Source: JAPLST01 sp964397565 (GTDB lineage Bacteria; Auribacterota; UBA3054; JAPLST01). From it: a DNA stretch of 64,000 nt. The notes below the pieces were generated by a model. That model did no database searches and had not been told where the DNA came from. It saw nothing but the letters and a program-made list of their open reading frames with translations. The stretch's first letter is position 1. Every line of letters starts with the position of its first letter. Made by a program: the position numbers and the translations under genes. The stretch is taken from NCBI GenBank assembly GCA_964397565.1, contig CAYNJC010000024.1, positions 4,253 through 68,252 on the forward strand, given 5' to 3'. Positions 1 to 8,577 of this stretch are shown here, one piece after another.

Positions 1-1749
1 TACACGCTGGGCAAGTGCGAACCCTTCATACTATTCGGCGCGATCGGCGTAAGCTGGGTGTTGTATTACGCGTTATTCGCACCGCCACGTCGCGGCGGTA
101 GATGGCTGCTGCTGGTGCCTGCGGGGGCGCTGTTCGCGTTCTTGGCCATTACGGTGAAGGAAACCGGCGGTGCCTTTCTGGGCGCGTATCTGGCCGGCTG
201 GTTTGTCTTGGGCTGGGCGGCGCCGATATCGTGGTGGTGCGCGCTGAAACGCACGTGGTGGCTCAGCATGTTCGTGGGCTTGGCGTTTGCGTTGCTGGTG
301 CATTGTGTTCTGGCGCTGCCGTCGTGGTACACCCAAGGTGGCACCGGCTCCTACACCGCAACAGCCGCCGGGTTGCTCCAAGGCATTCTGGCGCTTGTGC
401 AACATTACCAAGCATGTGCGGCGTATGTCTGGGGCGGGTTGCTAGCCTTGGTTATGGCGGCGGCGCAGCCAGTGCAGTGGCGGCGCGGCCCGCATCGTCA
501 ATTACTGGCGTGGACGGTGTACTTCTGGCTTCTGGCTGCGGCGTTGACGCTGGTATATGCTCCGTGGACATCATTGCAAGCGCGCTACTTGCTGCCCGCG
601 CTCGTCAGCGCGCTGACGGCAACGATCCTGTCGTTGGTCATGCTCTGGCGCAGCGTCGCGCAAGCACGCTGGTGGCTGTGGCGCTGGAGTTGCCGGAGTG
701 TGTGCGTGCTCGTAGCAGTGCTGCTGGTTGCGCAGTGCCTGTTCACCGTACTGGTGGAGCACACGTCAGAAGGTTTGGTGCGACTGCAAGTGGACCAGGC
801 CTACGATGACATGTTTCGCTACATCGCCACGGCGACCCCGCAGGGCGGCACGGCATACTTCATGTATGATGCCGCGCATGAGGAATCGCGCTACAACACG
901 CGCTTCGGCATGCCCTTGTTCTATGGCAGGCCGGACATTGGCTGCGTGTTTCCGCGCACGCCCCAGGAGATCACTGCCGCCGGATTGGTGGCGGTCTCCA
1001 CTAGTGCGGTGGCGTACAATCCCAACCGCATACCAATGCATGAGCGCGCGCGCGCGCTGTTCTATGAGCAACTTGCGCCGAGTATTCCGCTGAAGGAACG
1101 CGTGCGGTCCGTTTCTGAGATATCGGTGAGGCATTTGGCGAAGAACACCTATGGTGATGTTCAGTATGTCACATGCTACCATGCGACGAACGTCTATCGC
1201 GGGTTTCAGTACGCAACGTGGTGGGGCATTCCGGCGTTTTGGCGTCTGCAGTGCGGGCGGTACAGTTTCGGCTGGGTCATCTATGAGTACGCACCGCATG
1301 CCGGCGCGGTGAACATTCTGCAAAATGGTGACTTTGCCTACGGCCTGCAGCATTGGGACACGTGGGGGACGGCGGCGGAGAAGACAAATCTCGTGAGCAC
1401 CAGTCCGCACTGCGTGCGGATTGAGAATCCGGACGCGACGATGCCGGGCATCAAGCAGTATGTTGCCATCAACATGGTTTCGGGCGCGGTCTATCGCCTG
1501 AGTAGTGCGGCCCGTTGCATCGGCGCGCCGGATGCCGGCAAGAGCATGGGCGCGCGCGTCACGGTCTGGTTGCCGCCGCAGCCGGGATATGATATCGCCT
1601 GGATGGCGCAGCGGGATGCCTGGACGCGGGTCGAGCGCACGTTCACGAATCAGGTGAGTGGCGCAGCCGTTATTGTGGCGCATCTGGGCTATGGCCAGAT
1701 CGCCACCACGGCCGAGTTTGCGGACATCCGCCTGGAACGCCTGCCGTAA
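1..1749 (+). CDS. Polytopic membrane protein with C-terminal beta-sandwich-like domain (5' partial)
   Basis: The reading frame is open from base 1, so the gene starts upstream of the window. The N-terminal part visible here has repeated hydrophobic stretches (roughly codons 1-230) in the style of GT-C type glycosyltransferases or O-antigen/mannosyl transferase-like membrane proteins, including a KETGG motif after the third hydrophobic segment. The region after about residue 260 is soluble. The last 140 residues start with NILQNGDFAYGLQHW, a pattern typical of carbohydrate-binding-like jelly-roll domains (NGDFE...W type). I infer an envelope glycosyltransferase or a sugar-binding membrane protein. 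The catalytic N-terminal loop is off the window, so the enzymatic assignment is open. Two strong hairpins follow the stop codon. Confidence 0.6.
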   Translation, partial: YTLGKCEPFILFGAIGVSWVLYYALFAPPRRGGRWLLLVPAGALFAFLAITVKETGGAFLGAYLAGWFVLGWAAPISWWCALKRTWWLSMFVGLAFALLVHCVLALPSWYTQGGTGSYTATAAGLLQGILALVQHYQACAAYVWGGLLALVMAAAQPVQWRRGPHRQLLAWTVYFWLLAAALTLVYAPWTSLQARYLLPALVSALTATILSLVMLWRSVAQARWWLWRWSCRSVCVLVAVLLVAQCLFTVLVEHTSEGLVRLQVDQAYDDMFRYIATATPQGGTAYFMYDAAHEESRYNTRFGMPLFYGRPDIGCVFPRTPQEITAAGLVAVSTSAVAYNPNRIPMHERARALFYEQLAPSIPLKERVRSVSEISVRHLAKNTYGDVQYVTCYHATNVYRGFQYATWWGIPAFWRLQCGRYSFGWVIYEYAPHAGAVNILQNGDFAYGLQHWDTWGTAAEKTNLVSTSPHCVRIENPDATMPGIKQYVAINMVSGAVYRLSSAARCIGAPDAGKSMGARVTVWLPPQPGYDIAWMAQRDAWTRVERTFTNQVSGAAVIVAHLGYGQIATTAEFADIRLERLP

Positions 1750-1804
1750 AATGAATTGCCGCAATTCATTTTGTACAAAACGGTTTTGCGGCAAAACCGT
1801 TTTT
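1748..1804 (+). terminator. Tandem perfect hairpins, second one a rho-independent terminator
   Basis: Two perfect inverted repeats lie back to back. The first is 1748-1759 with 1761-1772 (12-bp arms) and overlaps the stop codon of the upstream gene. The second is 1777-1789 with 1791-1803 (13-bp arms, GC in the apex) and ends in a run of five T at 1800-1804. The second has the form of an intrinsic terminator on the plus strand. Both are A/T-rich at the base, so they could also work for transcripts arriving from lepA on the minus strand. Confidence 0.75.
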
Positions 1805-2045
1805 CTCTGCAATCCCGAACCCTGAACCCCGCCACACCTCAGAAGTATGGCCACGAAGCCACGAAGGCGCGAAGAAATCGCAGAGCCAGGCCTGGTTAAT
1901 TGCGCCGCCGCTGCCTGCGGCGCGTTGACAACCAAACACGTCAATTCTGTAGTTGCTGCTTCTTCGTGTCTTGGCTGGCGTCTGCTAGTCCCGCCCTGCG
2001 GCGTGGATGCCTTCGTGGCAACTTCATCTGCTTCTGCCCTGAACG

Positions 2046-3839
2046 CTATTCCGAGCGCAGCACTTCGAGAAAGGCCTTCTGGGGAATGGTCACGCGCCCG
2101 ATCTGTTTCATGCGCTTCTTGCCTTCTTTCTGCTTTTCCAGCAATTTGCGTTTGCGGCTGATGTCACCGCCATAACATTTGGCGATGACGTTCTTGCGCA
2201 ATGCCGAGACGGTCTCGCGCGCGATGACCTTCCCGCCAATCGCGGCCTGAATCGCCACGGCAAATTGCTGGCGCGGAATGACGTTCTTCAAGCGTTCCGT
2301 CAAGACGTGGCCGCGTTCATAGGCATGCTCGCGATGGACAATCATGGAGAACGCATCCACTGGTTCGCCGTTGAGCAAAATGTCGAGTTTGACCAAGTCG
2401 CTGGGCCGATAGTCGCTTTCCTCGTAGTCCATACTGCCATAGCCCGAGGTGATGGTCTTGAGCTTGTCATAGAAATCGATGATAATCTCATTGAGCGGCA
2501 TGTCGAAATGCAGCAGGACGCGCTTGGCATCCAGCGATTCGGTGCTCTGCATCGTGCCGCGCCGCTCGCGCGCGAGCTGCATCACCGCGCCAATCCGCTC
2601 AATCGGCGTGATCACCAGGACATTGACAAACGGCTCGTCGATCCCCTCAATCGTGGACAGGTCGGGGAAGTTCAGCGGATTGTCAATGTCTTTGATCTCG
2701 CCGTTCTTGAACATGACGTGATAGATGACGCTGGGTGCGGTGGCGATCAGATCAATGTTGAACTCGCGTTCCAGCCGTTCCTGAATGATTTCCATGTGCA
2801 ACAGGCCGAGGAACCCGCAGCGGAAGCCAAAGCCAAGCGCCGCCGATGTTTCCGGCTCGAACGTGAACGAGGCGTCGTTAAGGCGTAGGCGTGCCAGCGC
2901 TTTCTTGAACTCATCATACTGGCCGGCGTCAACCGGGTAAAAGCCGCTGAAGACCATCGGGTGAAACTGCTTGAAGCCCGGCAGCGGCGCGGGCGCGGGC
3001 GCCGCGTCATGCGTGATCGTGTCACCGATCAGCACATCGGCGGCGTCACGGATGATGGCCGTGAGGTACCCGACTTCGCCCGGGCCGAGCGCGGCAATGG
3101 GTTTCAAGGTCGGGGTGAACACACCCAGTTCAATGACTTCAAAGACCCCGTTGCTGAACATCATCCGAATGCGATCGCCCTTGGTGATCGTGCCGCTAAA
3201 GATGCGGCCATAGACGACGACGCCTTTGTAGACATTGTACTCCGAATCGAACACGAGCCAGCGCAAGGCATCATCCTCGGGCGTGCGCGGCGGCGGCACG
3301 CGGCGGATGATGGTGGTCAGGAGCTCGGGCACACCGGCGCCGGTCTTGCCGCTGATGTGCAAGATGTCGGCGGGATTGCAGTGCAACAATTCGACCATTT
3401 GTTGCACACTGCCGGAGATGTCGGCGGCGGGCAGATCGATTTTGTTGATGACCGGAATGACGACCAATTTGTGTTCGAGGGCCAGGTGCACGTTCGCAAC
3501 GGTCTGCGCTTGCACGCCTTGCGTGGCATCCACCAACAGCACCGCGCCATCACACGCGGCCAGACTGCGCGAAACTTCATACGCAAAATCCACATGGCCG
3601 GGTGTGTCGATCAAATTCAGCAAATACGTGGCACCCGCGGGCGTGGTGTGCTGGAGCCGGACGGGATGGCATTTGATGGTGATGCCACGCTCGCGTTCGA
3701 GATCCATGTCGTCCAGCGTCTGGGCGACCATGTCGCGCGCGGCAACGGCATGGGTCAGTTCGAGGAAGCGATCAGCCAGCGTTGACTTGCCGTGGTCAAT
3801 ATGGGCGATGATGCAAAAGTTGCGAATGTGATCAAGCAT
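2046..3839 (-). CDS. lepA: Elongation factor 4 (LepA), ribosomal back-translocating GTPase
   Basis: The 597-residue protein has the normal LepA length. The GTPase motifs are complete: AHIDHGKS at 12-19, RGIT at 51-54, DTPGH at 78-82 and NKID at 132-135. The family-specific C-terminal part is intact, with the GYGSMDYE segment and the basic tail rich in RKRKLLEKQKEGKKRMK. LepA binds the ribosome and remobilises stalled or mistranslocated complexes under ionic or other stress. The start codon lies 4 bases after the stop of the AsmA-like gene, and the gene is the last in the dnaX-aspS-propeller-asmA-lepA series. I see no separate promoter. The 296 bases between this stop and the hairpins at 1748-1804 hold no gene I can support. 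Confidence 0.97.
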   Translation of the reverse strand: MLDHIRNFCIIAHIDHGKSTLADRFLELTHAVAARDMVAQTLDDMDLERERGITIKCHPVRLQHTTPAGATYLLNLIDTPGHVDFAYEVSRSLAACDGAVLLVDATQGVQAQTVANVHLALEHKLVVIPVINKIDLPAADISGSVQQMVELLHCNPADILHISGKTGAGVPELLTTIIRRVPPPRTPEDDALRWLVFDSEYNVYKGVVVYGRIFSGTITKGDRIRMMFSNGVFEVIELGVFTPTLKPIAALGPGEVGYLTAIIRDAADVLIGDTITHDAAPAPAPLPGFKQFHPMVFSGFYPVDAGQYDEFKKALARLRLNDASFTFEPETSAALGFGFRCGFLGLLHMEIIQERLEREFNIDLIATAPSVIYHVMFKNGEIKDIDNPLNFPDLSTIEGIDEPFVNVLVITPIERIGAVMQLARERRGTMQSTESLDAKRVLLHFDMPLNEIIIDFYDKLKTITSGYGSMDYEESDYRPSDLVKLDILLNGEPVDAFSMIVHREHAYERGHVLTERLKNVIPRQQFAVAIQAAIGGKVIARETVSALRKNVIAKCYGGDISRKRKLLEKQKEGKKRMKQIGRVTIPQKAFLEVLRSE

Positions 3840-3843
3840 GCGC

Positions 3844-5790
3844 TTACAACAATTGTCGGATTAAGCGCTTGACGCTTTCTTGAAGCTGCTGCGATTCTGC
3901 GGACATGCTTTGATTGGTGCCGCCGCCGCCAAGACGCTGTTGCAGGTGCGCCGTGATGACCATCGTCAGGCGGTCTTCAAGTTCGGTGCGCTGTTCGTCG
4001 GTCAGGCGCAAGTCGGCGTGCGGTTGCGCCAGCGTGCCACGCACCCGCAACGGGATCTCAATCTGATTGTTATGCGTGAACATACCCAGCAACGGATGCG
4101 TGCCATATTGGGCGACCAGCGCCGGCGCCAGCTGCACAGTGGTAATGTAGTCCAGCACGCCATTGGTATCGCAGACGCCGGCGGCGCTGATGACGCCGAA
4201 GGGTGTGGTTGCGCGCAAGTCGGGGGTCGAGAGTGTGCCGTCGTGCAGCACGAACTGGGTCGCAATGGTGCGGGGCGCCTTGAGCGACAGGCCGCGCAGG
4301 GTGCGGGTCAGCAGCGGCACGTTGAGCGCGGCACCGCTGATCTGGGCGAGCATGCTGAACATCGTACGCAGGGGCGCCGGCACATCCGGCGCCAGCAACC
4401 ATTGCTCGCCGGTGAAAGCCTGGAACTGGGCATTGGAAATGATCAGCTCACTCTTGGCGGAAAAACGGCCGAGCTGCGTGAACCGGCGGGTCAGCAAGTC
4501 GGTGACGCGCATGTTATCCATTTCAAACGAACCGTGGGCGGTGAGCGTACCGCCGCAGCGCACCGGCATGGGCGCGATACAGGCGAGCAATTGATCCAGC
4601 GCGACGCGTTGCAGGATGAAATCGCCCAGCAAGACGGAATTTGTCGCTGCCGCATGGCCCGTCTGGCGAGCGGCGAGATTGTCAACTAGAGCGAGGTGGC
4701 TGACGCCATCCCACGTGTGACCAAAGGCGGTCAGGGTACTGATACGGTCATTGTCGAGTTCGGCCGTGAGGGTGACATTGCTGAACGCGATGCCGTGCAG
4801 ATAGCCGACGCGGGCCTTGAGCAGCACATCCGACATCAACGTGCGCGTGTGTGGATCCGTGCTGCCGCTGATATGGCAGACGACATCGTGGACAAAGCCA
4901 CTGGCGGCCTGGGTCAGCCAGCGCGTGCCCGACCATTGCAGGGATTGCGGCGGCAGGTCAATCTGAAAATGGGTATTGGTGGCATCCACGCTGAGTTGCG
5001 CTTGCACATGCCACGTGGCACCCGACAGAACCAGCGTTTTCACGGCAACGTCATCAGGACTGAACGCGCCAGCAAATGAGCAACTAAACGGCATGCGCTC
5101 GCGCAGCGTGCGTGGTGCAGCGCCCGGCGCAATAATGTGGCGCACGGTGACGTGCACGCCGGTGATGGACGCCTGCATAATGGTGGTGCGCCGCGTGCGG
5201 CGATTGTACAGCACGTCGGTCGTGAAACGCACCTGGCGCAGATTGGGCAGCTCGCAACGGCCGTGCGCAGTGATGGCATAGCGGCCGTGGGCGCCGCGCA
5301 CGTCGGCGGTCACAGCGCGCAGGCCGAAGGTCTCGCGCATGCCCAGTGCGTGCGGCGTAAGAATGGGCTGCGACAAGTACCCGCGCCGCACCAAGAAGTC
5401 TTGCAGGACGGTGGTGGGCGGATCAAAATCAAGCCGGCTCATGGTGACGTCGCGGGCCACAATGTGTCCCAGCAACAGCGGCCAAAAGTCCACGCGCAGA
5501 CGACAATTGCCGCAGTAGGCCAGCATGACATCGTTGCTCAGGTTGTAGAACGTGAGTGCGGAAAATACGAAGGTCGGTCCGCCGCTCCAGGTCGTTAGGT
5601 TCACTTGTTCGAGTTCGACGCGCGCGTTAAACAGCCGGCCCAGATGTCGTTCGCAAGCGTTGCGCAGCAGGGCCGTGTCGCTTAATGCCGGCGGCAGCAG
5701 CAGCCAGAGCGCGGCGCCCACTACCACGACCAGCGTGCCACGTCGCACAGTACGCCACATGTGTTTAGTGCTGATGGGGTGCATAGTCAT
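3844..5790 (-). CDS. AsmA-like inner-membrane-anchored periplasmic protein
   Basis: The protein of 648 residues has one N-terminal membrane anchor (about residues 15-36, VVVVGAALWLLLPPAL), followed by the pattern typical of AsmA/YhdP/TamB-like proteins: a short region on an early lipid-anchoring step (RLFNARVELEQVNL...) and then long alternating beta strands. The C-terminal part (LAQPHADLRLTDEQRTELEDRL) resembles the end of AsmA-2 domains. Members of this clan bridge inner and outer membrane and are thought to move phospholipids. The first 26 bases overlap the end of the propeller-like gene, and lepA follows after 4 bases, so translation of the three genes is probably coupled. Family membership rests on architecture and I cannot name a subfamily. 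Confidence 0.7.
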   Translation of the reverse strand: MTMHPISTKHMWRTVRRGTLVVVVGAALWLLLPPALSDTALLRNACERHLGRLFNARVELEQVNLTTWSGGPTFVFSALTFYNLSNDVMLAYCGNCRLRVDFWPLLLGHIVARDVTMSRLDFDPPTTVLQDFLVRRGYLSQPILTPHALGMRETFGLRAVTADVRGAHGRYAITAHGRCELPNLRQVRFTTDVLYNRRTRRTTIMQASITGVHVTVRHIIAPGAAPRTLRERMPFSCSFAGAFSPDDVAVKTLVLSGATWHVQAQLSVDATNTHFQIDLPPQSLQWSGTRWLTQAASGFVHDVVCHISGSTDPHTRTLMSDVLLKARVGYLHGIAFSNVTLTAELDNDRISTLTAFGHTWDGVSHLALVDNLAARQTGHAAATNSVLLGDFILQRVALDQLLACIAPMPVRCGGTLTAHGSFEMDNMRVTDLLTRRFTQLGRFSAKSELIISNAQFQAFTGEQWLLAPDVPAPLRTMFSMLAQISGAALNVPLLTRTLRGLSLKAPRTIATQFVLHDGTLSTPDLRATTPFGVISAAGVCDTNGVLDYITTVQLAPALVAQYGTHPLLGMFTHNNQIEIPLRVRGTLAQPHADLRLTDEQRTELEDRLTMVITAHLQQRLGGGGTNQSMSAESQQLQESVKRLIRQLL

Positions 5791-6796
5791 GCCATGTCCA
5801 GTGCTGCGTGTCGAACAACCAGAGCGTATTGCGCGCGGGCATCAAAGCGGCGGCGAAGGACATGCCGTGCAGCGAACACGTCTGCAGGATGCGGCCTTCA
5901 CGAGCAACTAGTGACAATTCCTCGGCGGCGGGATCGAGCATGAGCCAGCCGGTCTTGTAGTGCGGCGCGATGAACAGCCGTTGCGCGTCGCGGCAGGCCA
6001 GCACGGCTTTCACGCGGGCGCGACTATCCATAACGATGACGCGATGGCGCAGCGCATCGGCCAGCACCAGCTCTTCATCGCGCGTGACAATCAGGCTGCA
6101 CGGCACCAGCGGCCTGACCGTCGCCAGAGTGAAGGCTGTGTAGGTGCGGCCGTTTGACGCATAGCGCTCGATCAGCGACAGCAGCGGCACGGCAACGTAC
6201 ACCGTGCCGCGCCGGGAGATGCAGGCAATGCGCGGAACGATCACGGTGGGAGGACTGACGGCACAGTATTCACGGCGTGCCTGAGCATTTGCCACCATCG
6301 CGCGGACACTGCTGCCGTCCCAATAATTCGGATACGTGCGCGTGTACAGCAACCCGTAATCCTTGCTGACCAAATGTTGGCCGGTATGGACGCGCAGCTC
6401 ACCGAGCGGAAACGACAGCGTCCCGCGCTGCAAGGCAAACAAAATGCGCTGGTCATCGCCAAACGAGATGCTGGTCACCACGCCGCGCGCCGGCACCGAC
6501 ACCCGCTGCGCGCGCGTGCCTGAATGCTTGTACGCGCAGATTTCATGCCGGGTTTGATCAGCGATCCAGAGCCGTTCGTCGTCATCGGCGGCCACCACCA
6601 ACGGGATTGCGTCGGACGCGGCGAGTGGCATCGCGCGGGTGCGTGCCAGCGCCCAGACCGAGGTGAAATGAACCGGCGGCGTGTTGGTGAGCGTGACGCT
6701 GGCCGGACATGGCACCGTCGTCCACAGCAGCAGCGCGCCCAGCCCACCAGCGCGCCGGGCTGCGGTCAGAAACGTGCTGGTGGTGGCTGGTATCAC
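5765..6796 (-). CDS. Secreted beta-propeller-like protein of unknown function
   Basis: The 343-residue product begins with a likely signal peptide (residues 1-33, ending near PCPAS). It then carries repeats of the kind GxLxVADxxxxRVxVMDxxG, for example DDDERLWIADQTRHEICAY and DEELVLADALRHRVIVMDS, which are typical of NHL or six-bladed beta-propeller blades. No catalytic motif is evident. The start codon overlaps the aspS stop by 4 bases (ATGA-type) and the end overlaps the AsmA-like gene by 26 bases. The gene is therefore cotranscribed with aspS and the AsmA-like gene, and I infer an envelope role. It could equally be a degenerate WD/SMP-30-like fold. Confidence 0.7.
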   Translation of the reverse strand: MIPATTSTFLTAARRAGGLGALLLWTTVPCPASVTLTNTPPVHFTSVWALARTRAMPLAASDAIPLVVAADDDERLWIADQTRHEICAYKHSGTRAQRVSVPARGVVTSISFGDDQRILFALQRGTLSFPLGELRVHTGQHLVSKDYGLLYTRTYPNYWDGSSVRAMVANAQARREYCAVSPPTVIVPRIACISRRGTVYVAVPLLSLIERYASNGRTYTAFTLATVRPLVPCSLIVTRDEELVLADALRHRVIVMDSRARVKAVLACRDAQRLFIAPHYKTGWLMLDPAAEELSLVAREGRILQTCSLHGMSFAAALMPARNTLWLFDTQHWTWHDYAPHQH

Positions 6797-8565
6797 GGCG
6801 CGTCAGTCACGGCAATATGCAGATCATGCAACTGGTCAGTGCGCACGGTCGCGGGCGCGCCGCTCATAAGGTCGCTCGCCTTCTGCGTTTTAGGAAACGC
6901 GATCACGTCGCGCAGACTGGTCGCGCCGATCAGCAGCATCACCAAGCGGTCTAGGCCAATGGCAATGCCGGCGTGCGGCGGCGCGCCGTAGCGCAACGCA
7001 GTGATGAAAAAGCCGAAGCGTTCCTCGATTTCCTGCGCGGACAGTTGCAGCAACTGAAACACCTTTTCCTGAACCCGTGCATCATGGATGCGCACCGAGC
7101 CGGAGGCGAGCTCATAGCCGTTGATGACCAAGTCGTAGGAACACGCGCGGACGGCCTGCGGGTTCGTCTCGAGCAGCGGCACATCCGCTAGGACCGGCGC
7201 GGTAAACGGATGATGCTCGCTGACCAGGCGCTGTTCGGCCTGGTCGTAGGAGAACATCGGGAAATCCGTCACCCACGCGCAGGCATACGTGCCGGGCGTG
7301 ATCAGGTTCAGTACCTGGGCCAGTTGGCCGCGCACGGCGCCGAGGGCCGCGCGCGCCGTGGTGACGGCATCCGCCACGATCAGCACGCAATCGCCCGGTT
7401 GCGCGCCGGTGCAACGATCAAACTCCTGCCACAACGCCGGCGTCATGTGTTTTGTCAGCGGTGACTTGCGCTCGCCGTTGGCGTCACAGCGCACGGACAA
7501 CAAACCCTTTGCGCCGACTTTGGTGGCGGCCGCGGTCAGGTCGTCAATCTGTTTGCGTGACAAGGTCGCGCCACCCGGCACGCGCAGTGCCCGGACCACG
7601 CCGTTGGCCTGCAGTGCGCCGGCAAACACGGCAAAATCAATGGTGCCGGCCAGGGCACTCACGTCACAGATCTGCAGCGCGAAACGCAGATCCGGCTTGT
7701 CGCTGCCATAGCAATCCAAGGCGTGCTGATGGGTCATGCGCACAAACGGTGCGGTGATGCGCAGGCCGGCGGCGACAAAGGCGGTGGCCATCAAGCCCTC
7801 GATTACCGCAAAGACATCGTCGTGGGTCGCAAACGACATTTCAAGGTCAATTTGGGTGAATTCAGGTTGGCGGTCGGCGCGCAAGTCCTCGTCGCGGAAG
7901 CAGCGCGTGATCTGGCTGTAACGATCCAGGCCGGCCACCATCAATAACTGTTTGAGCAATTGCGGTGATTGTGGCAGGGCATAGAACATGCCCGGATGCA
8001 CGCGACTGGGGACCAGATAATCACGCGCGCCTTCCGGTGTGGATTTGGTCAGCATCGGCGTCTCGATTTCGAGGAAACCGGCACTGTCAAGATAATTGCG
8101 CACCGCCAGCGCAACTTTGTGGCGGATTGCCAGCGCGCGCTGCAAATGCGGGCGGCGCAGGTCGAGATAGCGATAGGCCAGGCGCAGGTCATCCGTCTCT
8201 TCGGTGTCATCGAGCGGGAACGGGGGTGTCTCGGCGTGATTGAGAATGGTCACTGTATCGGCCAGCAGCTCAATCGCACCGGTCGGCATGTCTTTGTTCA
8301 CTTGGGTGCCGCGCGAGCGCACCATGCCGGCGGCACTCAGCACGTCTTCACCGCGCAACTCCTTGGCGGCGGTGTGCGTCGCGCTGTGGGTTGCCGGGTC
8401 GAACACGATTTGGGTGACGCCATAGCGGTCGCGGACGTCCACGAAAATCAACTGGCCAAGATCGCGCCGCTTCTTGACCCAGCCGGTGAGAATCACGTGC
8501 GTGCCGATGTGTCGCTCACGCAAGTCGCCGCAGGTGTGGGTACGCTGTAAGGCAGGTGTCATCAT
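6793..8565 (-). CDS. aspS: Aspartyl-tRNA synthetase (bacterial type with GAD insertion)
   Basis: This class II synthetase charges tRNA-Asp. The 590-residue length fits the bacterial type with the GAD insertion between motifs 2 and 3. An N-terminal OB anticodon-binding domain (HVILTGWVKKRRDLGQLIF, residues 23-41) is followed by the motif 2 loop FRDEDLRADRQPEFTQ at 223-238 and motif 3 GLDR at 537-540. Whether it is discriminating or also charges tRNA-Asn cannot be told here, because no gatCAB or asnS is in the window. The dnaX stop is 12 bases upstream. A second ATG one codon downstream is an alternative start. Confidence 0.97.
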   Translation of the reverse strand: MMTPALQRTHTCGDLRERHIGTHVILTGWVKKRRDLGQLIFVDVRDRYGVTQIVFDPATHSATHTAAKELRGEDVLSAAGMVRSRGTQVNKDMPTGAIELLADTVTILNHAETPPFPLDDTEETDDLRLAYRYLDLRRPHLQRALAIRHKVALAVRNYLDSAGFLEIETPMLTKSTPEGARDYLVPSRVHPGMFYALPQSPQLLKQLLMVAGLDRYSQITRCFRDEDLRADRQPEFTQIDLEMSFATHDDVFAVIEGLMATAFVAAGLRITAPFVRMTHQHALDCYGSDKPDLRFALQICDVSALAGTIDFAVFAGALQANGVVRALRVPGGATLSRKQIDDLTAAATKVGAKGLLSVRCDANGERKSPLTKHMTPALWQEFDRCTGAQPGDCVLIVADAVTTARAALGAVRGQLAQVLNLITPGTYACAWVTDFPMFSYDQAEQRLVSEHHPFTAPVLADVPLLETNPQAVRACSYDLVINGYELASGSVRIHDARVQEKVFQLLQLSAQEIEERFGFFITALRYGAPPHAGIAIGLDRLVMLLIGATSLRDVIAFPKTQKASDLMSGAPATVRTDQLHDLHIAVTDAP

Positions 8566-8577
8566 GCGTGGTGATCC

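Noticed and set aside
766..1944. 392-codon frame on the minus strand
   Set aside because: It lies opposite a gene with strong membrane-protein composition. It shows no family signature and is a third-position shadow of the GC-rich coding strand.
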